Shown here one piece after another: positions 34,189 through 46,175 of a DNA stretch of 64,000 nucleotides. The DNA comes from Persicaria tinctoria (Eukaryota; Streptophyta; Magnoliopsida; Caryophyllales; Polygonaceae). The position numbers were made by a program, and so were the translations under genes. Numbering within the stretch: position 1 is the stretch's first letter; each line of letters starts with the position of its first letter. Location: positions 62,623,688 through 62,687,687 of the forward strand of contig JBANSL010000013.1 in the NCBI GenBank assembly GCA_037127255.1, given 5' to 3'. The notes under the pieces were generated by a model. The model was not told the origin of the DNA, did no database searches, and saw nothing but the letters and a program-made list of their open reading frames with translations.

Positions 34189-37100
34189 ATGGCCAGGTCC
34201 TCCTCCGTGAAATTCGCTCCCACAATGTCTCTCCACGACGGAGACAGCGTCAGCAACAACAAACCTACGCCTCTGCCTCTGATCGTCACTCTCAACTGCA
34301 TCGAGGACTGCGGCCTCGAGCAGGACTCCCTCGCCGGAGTCGCCTCCATCGAGCACGTCGGCCTCAGCCGCCTCGCCGACGGCCGGATCGAGTCTGCCTC
34401 CGCCGTTCTCCTCCATTCCCTCGCCTTCCTCCCCCGCGCCGCCCAGCGCCGGCTCCGTCCTTGGCAGCTCGTTCTCTGCCTCGGCTCCGTCGACCGCTCC
34501 GTTGATTCCGCTCTCGCCGCTGACCTAGGCCTCCGGCTGGTGCACGTTGATGTTTCGCGCTCCGAGGAGATTGCTGATACCGTGATGGCTTTGCTTCTAG
34601 GTCTTCTCCGGCGGACTCATCTTCTGTCGAGGCAGTCTCTCTCTTCGTCTGGATGGCTCGGTTCCGTCCAGCCGCTGTGTCGAGGGATGAGGAGATGTAG
34701 GGGTCTTGTACTTGGGATTGTTGGCAGATCTGCATCCGCCAGGTCTTTGGCAACCAGGAGCTTGGCTTTTAAGATGAATGTTCTCTACTTTGATGTTCAT
34801 CAGGTACGGACTGATTACAGGTTTCCATCTTTTTCCCATCACCTAGTGCAATTGGACTTTGATTAGGGACTGCCTAAATGCTTTGCATTCATGTATTGCT
34901 TAGTGTGAATTTTATTTGTATGACAATTCTTCTTTTTGTTCCTTATGATATCTGGATCCACTTAAAGAGGATCAGTTAAGTTTGTTGGCTAGCTGAATTC
35001 CACAAGGTTGCCATGATCAGTTTATATGAACTTGTTGGGGAGCCAACATATTATGTGTAAACTAAACAATACCCAGACAAATCAAATGCTTTAAATTGTG
35101 TTGAGGAATTGAATTTGATCCATTGATTAGGTTATTTGATGTTTAAAGCTGCTGTGTGTTGAGGCAACATGTTGAGGATTTGATTTGCAAATTCTCTTCT
35201 TTCTTCCCAATAAATGAGCTATTCCTAGTTTCGATTACAAACTTTGAATTTGTAGTTAACATAGTAATAGGAAAGAAAATATATGAACCATGATTGGTAG
35301 CAAGTAGTAACTGTAGGCTGCGGATGACTGACATCTGGAAGAAAGAAAACGATAAAGGCAAATGCTGAAGAAATTCTGTACAGCCTGTCCTCAAGCCTTG
35401 TAAAATCTTCATGCAGGGATTATGTTCTTTTTGTATGCTAATATAGAAGTAGTGAGTGTTAGTGTGGAAGTTTTCTGAAATCAAGACAGGACCAATATTA
35501 TGTTCTTCTAAATTCTGTAATCAATGCTTATGCCATACAGCTTGCATTGTATAGGGCTGTGATTAGTCATTTACACTTTGATAGGGAAAGGGCAGGATAA
35601 GCAGAGCTTCTATAACATTGTTAACGTTGATACACAGTGAATGGCTTCTGTTAATGCTATCTACTGTGCACTTTGTTAGGGAAAGAGCAAGATAAGCAGA
35701 GCTTCTATAACATTCCCTTCTGCTGCACGGAGGATGGAGACACTCAATGATTTGCTTGCTGCAAGTGATGTTGTCTCCCTTCATTGTGCTTTAACAGACG
35801 AAACAGTCCAGATCATTAATGCTGAGTGTTTGCAACATATAAAGCCTGGTAGTTTATTGTGCATTCTTGGTCTTTCAATGGACTGTTCTCTTTAACTCCT
35901 TGTGTATTTGACGAGTGATAGTGTGCTATTTTCAGGGGCATATTTGGTAAATACTGGCAGCAGCCAACTTTTAGATGATTGTGCAGTGAAACAGCTCTTA
36001 ATTGATGGCACCCTTGCTGGCTGTGCTCTTGATGGGGCTGAAGGACCACAATGGATGGAAGCATGGGTATGTGAACTTTCCTGAGCCTGTAATATTGTAT
36101 CATCAACTTCACTGCAATTCCAGTGTCTCTGTTTCTTGTGTGCTGTATCTGGTTGTAAAACATATTGATATATCTCAGGGTGCTGCTAAAGCCAGCAACT
36201 AGCAAAGGCCATTATGTCTTAGATTAATATCTATATAGCTATACAATGAGGGCTCACAAGACTTTTTGATTAAAGTACATGGATAGCCTGCAGTTGAACA
36301 TATTGGTTTTACAGTCCTTTAGTTTCCCCTGTATTTCAGTGAATTTTCCTTCTTGCTTTTCCGAATGACGAACGATATTGATGATGACATAATGGACGTG
36401 GGGATATCTGTGTTTTCTTCAAAAGAGAAGTGGAGAACAGTGCTAGAAGATATTAGGTTTGCTCTTAATTGGATTTTGGTTGAGATTTCAGTTAAATAGG
36501 AACCTTTTCTTGGTTTTATTTAATCTGAATTAGGCTCCAAGGGGAAGTTCTTTGTTAGTTTTCTTGTCATTCTCATATAATAGAACTGATTGGAAGGAGC
36601 GAATTTATGGTTGGGTAATCATACTTTAATAGACCTTTGGATCACGAGTCAGCATCAACTATGATATATGTGGTACTCTTTACCTGCCAAGTTATAGACA
36701 ACAGCTTCATGTTTTAGCAATTATGTTCAGGTACCTTGAGAGTGAAAAATAAGCATAGCGTAGAAACCAAAAAAGAAACATCTTAGACTGCATGTTATTC
36801 TTTTCCAATTATACCCTTTTGTATGTGTCATACAGTTATACAAAAGGGTATGGTTCACATGTACATGCATATGGTCTTTAGTCTTTTTGCTTTTAGATTG
36901 TTGCCAAGCTCCAAAATTTTGGGAATTAGGGATTTTCTTTTCCAGTATCTGGATTCTAGAGGGTGTTAGCATCCTTGTGGTGTTTTGCGGAATGGAGTCA
37001 AGCTATCAAAGAACATTCTCTTCCTACCATTATTTTGCCTCCTTTGGACAGTCGACTTTATTACCCCCTTCTATTTGTTATTTTACTTCCTTATCTATTG

Positions 37101-40089
37101 AATCTTTTGTATGCCATGAGCTAGTTGGCTTAATGTAACATATCAAGAATCATATTTGGATATTATCTTTGATAATTTCACATCATGAATCAGTATGAGG
37201 ATTATATCAATTTGGTGCAGTACTTAATAGCATTTATTGCATGAAATTATTTTTTGAACATAATATGATCAGGAATTTATTTAGAGTATTTACCAAATTG
37301 GGCTTTGCTGATATAAATTTTCTATTTTGTTCAAATATTCTACCATCATTTCTAGTTTTACTGATTAGCTGATTGATGTTGTGACTCTTGGTAACATTGC
37401 TTCAGGTGAGGGAGATGCCCAATGTTCTGATACTCCCACGCAGTGCTGATTACAGTGAAGAAGTGTGGATGGAGATAAGAGAGAAAGCAATTTGCATATT
37501 GCAGACATTCTTCTTTGAAGGAGCTGCACCGAGTAATGCTGTATCCGATGATGAGGAGGAAAATGAAGCAGTTTATGAGGAACAGTCTGATAAACTTGAC
37601 CAGGATAGTGCTCTGCAACTCTCAGTTGTTGAACAACCAGCAGTTGATAATTCTATGTATCCTGAAAGCTCCCAGAGAAGAAGTTCTAGAGAATTGGAGT
37701 CCCCTAGTCCTGCCCATGATGATTCAGTTTTGTCTCAAAGTTCTCCTCAGGCTGATTCTGAAGCCAAGCATAGTAGATCAAGTAAGAAGGCTAAAAAAAA
37801 GCATGGTCGCCAGAGATCACAGAACAAGTCAGAGGACATCATGGAGAAGGAAAGCAGTTCTCAGCGGGAAGATGATACAGCTATGAGTAGTTTTGATCAA
37901 GTGCCAAGTCCTGTTTCATTCATTGCCTCCTCTGAAGACTCGAAAAATAGGAAATCATCTATTGAATTGGTGCAAGATTCTTTCTCGAATCAGCTTCAGG
38001 AATCCGGAATAAGTGCAAGTAGAAAGCCTGTTGAAGTGCTCGAGGATGGCTGTGTGATTGCTTTGCATACTAAAGATCATGCTGCTCTACACATATCCAG
38101 GCAAAGATTAAAGGGTGGAGGTTGGTTTCTGGACACTGTGCCTAATGTGACAACCAGAGATCCTGCAGCTCAGTTCCTTGTTGTTTTAAGAAACAAGGTA
38201 TCTTTCATAAATGTCTGGATGCTGTTTCGATGCATATTGTCTGTCAACTGTTCCATATTTGGTAATCTTAACCGATCTGTTTTGAAGCTGTTGATTTCTT
38301 GACGAAATGTGTGTACTTTCTTACAGGATACAATAGGTTTGCGTTCTTTTGCAGCCGGTGGGAAGTTATTGCAGGTAATTTAAAATTTCTCTAGCTCCCT
38401 GGAGTTTATCTACTTCTATTTTCAGCCAACCAACTTTTCTGAGCTAAGCATTTCCTCTTGCAATTTTGAGTACGACTTTGACATGACAGTTATAACCTTA
38501 ATTCCTTAAACCATGGGATATGTGTAAAGTTGATCAGTAGCATTTCTATAAATAGAGGAAGGAAATTCTCATTCTATATTATTATTAGATTTTAAGTTGG
38601 AAGTTATAATAGCACACTGGCAAGGGTAAAAGGCTGCATATAACATTCTTCTGCACCTATGCTCGTGCTTTTGTTAAAGTAAGCTTAAATGTGGAAGGTT
38701 TGACTCTGTAAATTTCATTTCTTGAATGCTCATCAGCAATACAAACTGTCTCCCATTTCTATAATAATTAGAACTCTTTGATATCGCAGATAAACAGGAG
38801 GATGGAATTTGTGTTTGCAAGTCACAGTTTTGATGTTTGGGAGAGTTGGACTGTAGAAGGTCCTTTGGATGAATGCAGGCTGGTCAATTGTAGGAACACC
38901 TCAGTAAGTTCCTTCATTACTCATTACTCGAAGTGCAGATGTATTATACAGTTCATGCAATAACTTTTCTTTGCGCCTTTTAGTGTAGAAATTTTGTATC
39001 AAATTACTAAAGCGTACTTTAGAGTGCGAAAGTTCTCTATCCATCCAGACCTAGAAATTATCACTTTAATCACTTATGCAATCAACTTCCGACAGACCAA
39101 AACCTAAAAATAGCCATCCTCATTCCCTTCAAATCAGTGGCTTCCTAGCCCATTCATTACCTTCCTTTCTCAAATTAGAACTAGGAATTGGAGATATACC
39201 TGCTTTTACTAATTCCTAGGGCATTCAATAAGCTAACAACATTTTGGCTATAAAGGATTTCGTGCCCAAACCCAGGGATCCCCAAGAAACTTCCATATTC
39301 TTCTATCTCAAATAGGGATCAGAATTTCCTTGCTAGCATTGCTCTTAATAGCTTGAACGGGTATGATTCATAGCCTTATGTGGAATCAGTCCCTTTCTAT
39401 TCTGAAAGAGGGGGAAAAGTGTATATTCCGAAGGTGTGCATTAGCCGTTGGCTCAAATAGTGTCCTCTTTATAACAAGGGGAGACGCAAAGAGGAGCTAA
39501 CCATTCAATTTCCACTCCTATTCCACAGAGCAATCCAGCACCTTCTAACCGCATTGTAGCCGTAACATTTGACAATAGAGTCAATGATCCTTGCAAGTGA
39601 ACCCATCTTCTACTAGCCTAGAAAACAATTGTGTTACTATGCATCTGTAAAATTTACTTGAGAGGTAACTTTTCCATGTGCTATTCATTTGCTTGCGAGT
39701 TGGCACATATTTCCTTTTCCATCTTCCATAGGCTTCTTTTGAGCCTTTCTTGGACTTTAGTTTCCCTACTGCTCCTCCGTTGCTCTGACCCATCTGCATC
39801 TCATCTTCCCCACGAATAGAGTTGTACATGATCGCCATAAGAAGGTTTACCTATAGGGTGGATGTTTTAATGGATTGTTCCCATATTGAACTTGCTCGGG
39901 GCAACATTAGCACTTTCCTTCAACTGCAAATTATGTTAATTGACCGTCCCTGGTTAAACTAACATCTGAACTTCAAACTATTCCTAACTGTGCCCGTCTG
40001 TTTCACATTATCAGGGGACACTGAATGTAAGAATTGAAGTCCTTGCAGTTGTTGGGCAAGATGATGGGGTGATGCGTTGGATTGAATAG
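34189..40089 (+). CDS. AN: ANGUSTIFOLIA (CtBP/BARS-like protein), 7 exons
   Basis: AN is the plant CtBP/BARS-family protein that shapes leaf cells through microtubule organisation and Golgi/stress roles. CDS exons: 34189-34803, 35690-35848 extended 5' to 35680 by the acceptor TTGTTAG, 35936-36066, 37406-38197, 38327-38374, 38790-38903 and 40015-40089. With exon 2 as 35680-35848 the total is 1944 nt, 647 residues plus stop, matching the family's usual length, and every junction keeps phase. Visible marks: LGIVGRSASAR at about residue 175 (dinucleotide-fold glycine motif), RRMETLNDLLAASDVVSLHC, HIKPGAYLVNTGS, LDGAEGPQWMEAW and LILPRSADYSEEVW from the 2-hydroxyacid dehydrogenase fold. A plant-specific Ser-rich tail follows, with basic SKKAKKKHGRQR at about 431, GGWFLDT, and a final DDGVMRWIE. 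The start ATG lies in GCCATGG context after a three-codon upstream ORF. Confidence 0.96.
35581..35622 (+). repeat. Duplicated start of AN exon 2 inside intron 1
   Basis: GATAGGGAAAGGGCAGGATA then AGCAGAGCTTCTATAACATT repeats the acceptor and first 36 bases of exon 2 with few changes, 95 bp upstream of the real acceptor. If its AG were used, 95 extra bases would enter the mRNA and shift the frame. Confidence 0.8.
39035..39955. other. Possible organellar-DNA insertion in AN intron 6
   Basis: The sequence of this intron segment differs in character from the other AN introns: higher GC, mixed purine/pyrimidine texture, runs such as GAAAGAGGGGGAAAAG. It reads like plant mitochondrial spacer. I cannot name a gene in it; the minus-strand frame at 39838-39581 is unrecognised. 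Tentative NUMT only. Confidence 0.3.
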
Positions 40090-41003
40090 TAGTTCGCAGA
40101 GGTGGAGGGCAAAGACGCTTTCTTCTGGGTTTGTTTTTCTTTCCTATGTCCTTTAGGTTGATCGTCGTGTTTGCTAGCAGGCCTGTAACCTTGTGTAAAA
40201 TCATTCGAGGTCATCAATTATGGACGCTCTTAAAGAGTTTCGTTTTTACATGCCTTGTCGGCGTTGTGTTCGTGGCTGGCTTGGCTGTTGCGTAGTTCGC
40301 AGCGGCATTAGTTGACACTGGGGAACGCTTGCAAGCAAGTGCAGAATGTGTTTTGTTTTGTCACTGTATTGGAGAGTTCCACTCCGTATGTTCTTTGTGA
40401 TAACTGATAACCTTACCAAATGGTTGATGGATTGGATTAGGATGGCTTTCAGGTTGTCTCCTCCTCTGTTGTCTTTATTACGGCGCCATGTCTTTTAAAC
40501 ATGTAGATGATTCATATTCACCGCCTAATTCAACCCCTAATTAATAGGTTCGAGAGATTAAAATAAATCATCTACATTTTTAAAAGCATTTAAAAATTGG
40601 TTCGACAGATTAATTAACGGAAGTTCTATTTAGTACACGGTGAAATTTTCACTTAGCACATAATCGGTCGCAATGATTAAATTGGCTATTGGTCACAACA
40701 ACCATTTAAAAAAAAAATTGGCAACCAACTTTCTAGTGACGATTAATTCAGTTTCTACTTTCTAGTGTGTAGTGTTGCACTGTTGCCCCCGGGAGATAAT
40801 CGTCATAGTCGATCAACATCTTTTGTAGTGTTTTGAGAATGCAAACATGTGAATCAGGTTGCGGATAAGGTGGCTAAGCTCATGCACATGATGAACCTTG
40901 GACTTCTCACATCCCATCCAGAGTTTCTTGTTCTTGTCTGCAAGAACGCAATTGTGTGATGGGTTAGTCGGACCTGACATCATTCAAACTTTAACGGAGT
41001 ACT
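40090..41003 (+). other. AN 3' UTR and downstream intergenic DNA
   Basis: GT/T-rich DNA to about 40480 fits the 3' UTR of AN. Beyond is non-coding DNA with local repeats (GGTTCGA(C/G)AGATTAA at about 40547 and 40601). CTTTTGTAGTG at 40820 resembles a CACTA end but lacks a partner. Confidence 0.4.
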
Positions 41004-41239
41004 GCCTCAGTCGGGGTGGCCTAGTGGTAAGGAGTAAGGGGAGGAGCAAGGAGGTCTCGGGTTCGATCCCTGCTTCCGCCTCTTTTTTTTGGTAAAAATC
41101 CAACGTTTACCTTGCTCCCTACCACTGGGTCGAGCCGGTCGGCGCTAGCCGGTTTACCTAGTACGTGGCTCTTGCCAGCTGGGTCACGTGCTCGGAGTTT
41201 GCCACCGAAGGTGGGTTCCTCGTCATCCAGACAAAAAAA
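41004..41239 (+). mobile_element. tRNA-derived SINE
   Basis: About 236 bp flanked by an 18-bp duplication AAACTTTAACGGAGTACT (40986-41003 and 41240-41257). The A box is GTGGCCTAGTGGTAAGG near 41020, the B box GGGTTCGATCCC near 41058, and the tail ends GACAAAAAAAAA. Box spacing, size, A-tail and duplication are all as expected for a plant SINE transcribed by Pol III and mobilised by a LINE. Confidence 0.94.
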
Positions 41240-41257
41240 AAACTTTAACGGAGTACT

Positions 41258-41762
41258 CTTGTAACAAAAAAAAATATAGGTAGAAGGAGGAAAATTTTAC
41301 TAAGAGAAAAGGAGAAAATTGGTAACCCACTCTCATGGTTTTCGAAGATCCCTCATCTATCTGAGGAGAACGTCGTTGATCCACACTTGCGAAGAATGTC
41401 TATTTCCGTTGTTGAGTTTCTACCTCTGTCTCCCCGGCGTCGAGATGTCGTGTGTTAATCTATTGACTCTCTCATGTTCTCGGCATTCGCAGTCTTCCCG
41501 AGTCTTTCTTGACTTCCTCTCTGTAGGTCTTGATTTGTTAGGATCACTTGTAATTTTGGTCTTTTTGTTTTTGTTGGGTTTTTTTTATGTTGTATCACGA
41601 TGGTTAGTGCATCAACCGTTTACTTTCGGTCTCTCGATTTCTCAGGCAATGGTGTTGTCTGGGATTTTGAATTATTACTTCAATAAAATATTTGGGCACT
41701 TATATGGTTGGTTTAAGGGATTCCAATGAAAAGTTCACGTGTTTGTGTTTGCTCTTGGTTAG
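41258..41762 (+). other. Unassigned segment with open frame
   Basis: A 136-codon frame (41319-41729) encodes a Leu/Ser/Cys-rich, partly hydrophobic conceptual peptide that I do not recognise. The T-rich texture and lack of codon bias suggest UTR or intron of a lost gene. Not called as a gene. Confidence 0.3.
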
Positions 41763-41846
41763 TTATGTAATTATTATTTTTTTGTTATTTTTTTTATAAG
41801 GTAATAATTCGAGGGTCAGACACACCTGACACCTCGAGTGGCCGAC

Positions 41847-43753
41847 TGATGTCTCTAAAGTAGCCATGTCTTTATGCATATTTTGGTTCCATATTCTATA
41901 CACTTTGCCTATTTCGGGTTGGGAATATGTCAAATTTATGTAGTTTATGTTCATTTGTCAGAAATAGAGATTTACATAAGTTTTTGTTTAATATTGCAGA
42001 ATATGGAGCCATTTCGGGGGGAAACCAATAAGTCAAGACGGAGGACACATTTTACTCTATATCGACTAGTCTTCGTCGATATCGACAAAGACATGTCCGG
42101 ACACTGCACTGATCGAGGAGCCCTTGTCGAGAAGCTGAAGACGAAGAACCCGACTCCACCACGTTACTCGAGATCGAGTAGTTAACTCGAGATTGACAAG
42201 CCCCAAAGACCACCCGAGGATGCCGAGGAGCGTTTCCCGACCTGGCCAGACTCCCGGACACAGAGAGACACCACCCAACTCGATGTGGAGGAAAGTCCTC
42301 GAGATCGACAAAGCCGAGCCCATGTCCGAGCATGTCGAGAAGAGTTGCTCGACAACACGAGGAGGCCAAGTCGATGAGCCATCTTTACTCGATGTCGAGA
42401 AGAATTCCTCGAGATCGAGGACACCCTAGGAGCCATATCCGAGCCCTGTTGAGGACCAGCAACCCGAGACGACGAGACACTGAAGTCGACGTCCGAGTTA
42501 CTCGAGATCGAGTAGAATTACTCGAGATCGAGGAAGCTTCCAGAAGCCGCGTAACACGTTGGGCAGTCCTACTCGGTGTGGGAATCCTTGGAGCCGAAGA
42601 TTTCCGCGTCTATCCGATCTATCAACATCTATCCAATGAAGAGGATTTATCCACTTGAAGACTTTTAGATATAATTCCCTTTTTTAGATTTAATTATGTT
42701 GTTGCATTTATTTATCTTTAATGTTTTAGATATAGATTTAGATATAGATAGATGTTTCTATCCTTGAATAGCAAGGTTTAGAAGCCTATAAATAAAGCCC
42801 ATGGGGCTAATTTCTAAGAATTCAATTTCAGTAGGAGAAGTAGTAGAGAGAGAGAGAGTGAGTGACCAAGAGGAGTTGGTGAAGCGAGAGCGGAATTGGC
42901 TTCCTTTGGTTGTAAGCTCTGTTTGATTTAATGCAATTAGTTTCTTTTCATCAATCAATGTCTGAGGTTGCGATGAAGCGCGAGTAGTCCACCCACTTCT
43001 AGGGTTGGGGCGAGCCCGACGATAGCCATGCGTGTTTGAGGTAAAGATCCGACTTTTATCATGTCTTGAGTATCTACTACTTGTTATTTGTTTATTACCC
43101 ATCTAATGGAGGTCCATGCTAACAACTTGGATTGTAAACATAAAATCGGTAGAGACAATTAGGGTTTCTCGAAAGAGTTGTCTAATTGTTGGAAAGGGCG
43201 AAAGCTTAGTCCTTTGATGCGATTCACATGGTTATCTGTTTATTTCTGCCTTATGCATGCTTGGTTATCGTTGTTGCGAGCCCCAATCTTGGAAGTCTTT
43301 TTCATACAGTTTAGTTCGAGTCCCAAAGCACTTGTCTTTATTTTCTTTCGTTTTAGTTTTCTGTCTTCCTCGAGATCAACTAGCACTCCTCGATCTCGAG
43401 TTACTGATCTTCGACCCAGGTCGTTGTAGCTTCTGTGTGCAGGTGATCGACAAGAGCCAAACCGACGTCGACGGCCTTACTCGATCTCGACCAAAAATCG
43501 CATGTGACTGCTGTGCTGTTCGACTGTCCGATCTTCTGTCGAGTAACTGTACTCGAGATCTAGGACACCCGTGGTCGACTTTTGTGAGATTTTTCCGCTG
43601 CCTAGGATCCGCTGACACGCTTCCTCGTGGATCGATCCTGACTTCCCACTACTGCATCGGGAGGAAGTCTTGTAATTATTTGCAAGGGACGGAATCTGGT
43701 TTGCTGTACTTTATTTATATTTCAATTTGCAATCTCGATTTCCCTCTACAACA
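41847..43753 (+). repeat. Left LTR, 1907 bp
   Basis: Runs TGATGTC to CTACAACA. Contains TATAAATA at 42787-42794 as the likely promoter. Upstream, palindromic CTCGAGATCGAG motifs recur (42168, 42296, 42408, 42498, 42521), giving an unusual TCGA-rich U3. Confidence 0.9.
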
Positions 43754-43943
43754 AATTGGCGCCGTTGCCGGGGAGATATCAATCGCGCCTAGTTTAATTG
43801 TGTTTAATGTTCAGAAAAGCCCATCCCTTTTTCTTACCCTATCACATACCCTACCACCACCTACCTCACTGGTACCAACTGGGTGCCAAGCTTTTGCCAC
43901 TAATTTGTGTTCTTGATTGTGATTTCAAAGCTTAGGTACAAAG

Positions 43944-44672
43944 ATGGAAGACTTTGTCGAAGAGAATCCTGCATGGGAAGAATGGTATCAAGATTTGAGA
44001 CGGAGAAATAGGATCGTAGTGGAGGAGTCACGATTAAGGGAAATAGCTCGGTTGGAAGATGAAATCCGAAGGCTTGAGGCTTCCATTCAGTCTAAAGGAC
44101 CATGCCCTCCTCTCGACGAGCCAATTGACCCACTCGATGTCGACAACCAGGTATGTCCTTCATCGAATTTCATTCCTACTTTGCTACCTATTGTTGATGA
44201 ATCATATGAAGGATCCCAAGAAGAAGAAGCACTAGAAGAGAAGAAGTTGGACATTGTTGCCCAGAGCATTCCAAGATCGCTTTTACCTTACAAAGTGAAG
44301 GCTATCCCCGATGATTTTGAGCAACCGATGTTCATATTCAAGTATGGGACCCTAGCAAAGTGGCATGAAACTCCACAAGATGAGGTGGAAATATCTCTTC
44401 CCACTCCACCGTTTTGCTGTGGTGGAGACGCGCAAACAAATCAACCAATGGAGCGGAAGAGGTATGATGATGAGGTATGCAAATTTCCTTTATATATTCC
44501 TTTATGCATGCCAGCTGGAGCCCAGGAAGATGAATGGGTGGAGCCATGGAGCGTCCACTCAGGGAGGTTTAAGCTTCTTCACATAATGCCCCCGGATGAC
44601 ATCCCATGCTTCCCACCACCGGAGGAACCACCAGATCCACCTATACCTCCAGACAAAGATGAGCCAGGCTAA
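43944..44672 (+). CDS. Intact ORF of unknown function inside the LTR element
   Basis: 242 residues, starting 190 bp after the primer-binding site where gag would normally lie. The N-terminus (RLREIARLEDEIRRLEASIQ) predicts a coiled coil. The middle is acidic (EEEALEEKKLD), and the C-terminus is Pro/Asp-rich (PPPEEPPDPPIPPDKDEPG). I see no CCHC zinc knuckle, protease or polymerase motif, no signal peptide and no membrane segment. Being intact within an element lacking all pol functions is notable. It could be a derived gag, or cargo. Function not assigned. Confidence 0.55.
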   Translation: MEDFVEENPAWEEWYQDLRRRNRIVVEESRLREIARLEDEIRRLEASIQSKGPCPPLDEPIDPLDVDNQVCPSSNFIPTLLPIVDESYEGSQEEEALEEKKLDIVAQSIPRSLLPYKVKAIPDDFEQPMFIFKYGTLAKWHETPQDEVEISLPTPPFCCGGDAQTNQPMERKRYDDEVCKFPLYIPLCMPAGAQEDEWVEPWSVHSGRFKLLHIMPPDDIPCFPPPEEPPDPPIPPDKDEPG

Positions 44673-46175
44673 TGCTTAATGAAGAAGTCGGCCTAGCGAC
44701 TATAAAATCTAGAGCTTGTAAATAAACATTTATTTTTGGGGACTTTTGGACATTGTTTCTTTTGGTTGTTTTTTATTTTGAACTTTTAGTTTTTCTATTG
44801 TGGGTATTTCTCTTCTACATTGTTCAGGTCCATGGGGATAGAAGCAAGCTAAAATCGGACTAGGCCCAACAACATTACACTCGATTTTCAACGTCCTGCA
44901 CACCTGTCTAGTGAGTTTCTTTCCTTCCTTTTTTTTTATACAGTGAGGACACTGTAATGTTTAAGTATGGGGTGGGGGAAGGGCTTACTTTGTGCATATT
45001 TGTTATATTTGACATTATGTGTGCGCATTTAGAGTTTAATTCTTGAATTGCTTATACATGGCTATATACTTTGGAATTCATATTTGATATCTATGTGCTT
45101 ATATGCATGTTTTCCAAAAGTTTGAAAAAATCACCCCCATTGAAATTTTTGATTAATGTCATTGAAGCTTTATATTGAACTCGACGATGCAAAATTGGAT
45201 TTATTAGAGATATAGCATGAAATTGCCTAGTAAAGGGAAGTCACAATGAAGTGCATTATTTTCTTGAAAACCATAAAAGGAGGTAAAATTTGATATTGCT
45301 TTTGACATGTTGCATGATAAGAGGATGGAGGACTTTATATTTCCATATAATGCTCATACTGTTATATCCTAGCCTTACCTATGCTTATGCATCACAATAG
45401 CTATATTGAGCCTTATTTCATATTTTGCTCCACATATTCTAAATATTTTCCATTCTTTACCTTATTCCCTATCCGGGGATTATGTTGAGAATAATGTCAC
45501 ATTATGGAGATTGTTATATGGTTGTTGTGTTGTTTTTATCATTATTGGAGTTTGATAGGAGAATGTTGAAATATATGGAAAATTTAATGAGTGAAAAAAA
45601 ATCCGATCACCTCAGGAGATAAAGGTAGATCGACCCTGCTCGCTGAGATAATAGTTTGGCGAGATGGGATACACAGGTGAGGAGTCCAAAACACTAAGTA
45701 TCCGGGGTCATTCATGACACCCATGTTTGCGACTCGCGAGAAGGCAGTGCTAAGGTTAGAGATGTAAAAGCATTATTGTTGATAAAAGCATTATGAAAGG
45801 TGATGAATCTTATGGAGAAGGAATGTGGAAATTCAGTTTGGAAATACTCCATTTCCCCGGATTAATTAACACCACATTGCCAAATATTGCCCACCTTTAG
45901 CCTTTTACCAATCTACTCCTTATTGAGCTTAAATTAAAGTCCTCTTGATTATTAATGCTTTGTCACATGAATTGTTTTTGCATAACCCTCATTTTGTGAG
46001 TAGATGTTGCTTTCTAATTGCACATGCATGAATTTGTGACACTAGTACCTTTTCAAGGATGGTAATTGACTGCAGGGTTATATGGCAATGAATCTAAGAT
46101 GTTGAGAGTTTTGATTTCTTCCCCTGAATGACAAATAAAAGTATTGATGGAGGACAAGCAAGCTTAAGTATGGGG
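44673..46175. other. Non-coding interior of the LTR element
   Basis: No open frames of note. Starts soon after with TTTAAGTATGGGGTGGGGGA (44961), a second polypurine-like copy of the sequence that precedes the right LTR, and contains AT-rich DNA like the long non-coding 3' part of Athila-type elements. Confidence 0.6.

Noticed and set aside
34364..34753. Minus-strand frames over AN exon 1
   Set aside because: Shadows of a GC-rich coding exon in the opposite strand.
40815..40832. CTTTTGTAGTG as a CACTA 3' end pairing with 31869
   Set aside because: Subterminal motifs do not match the GCCGGA repeats at 31869 and no matching 3-bp duplication exists; it would also enclose the intact AN gene.
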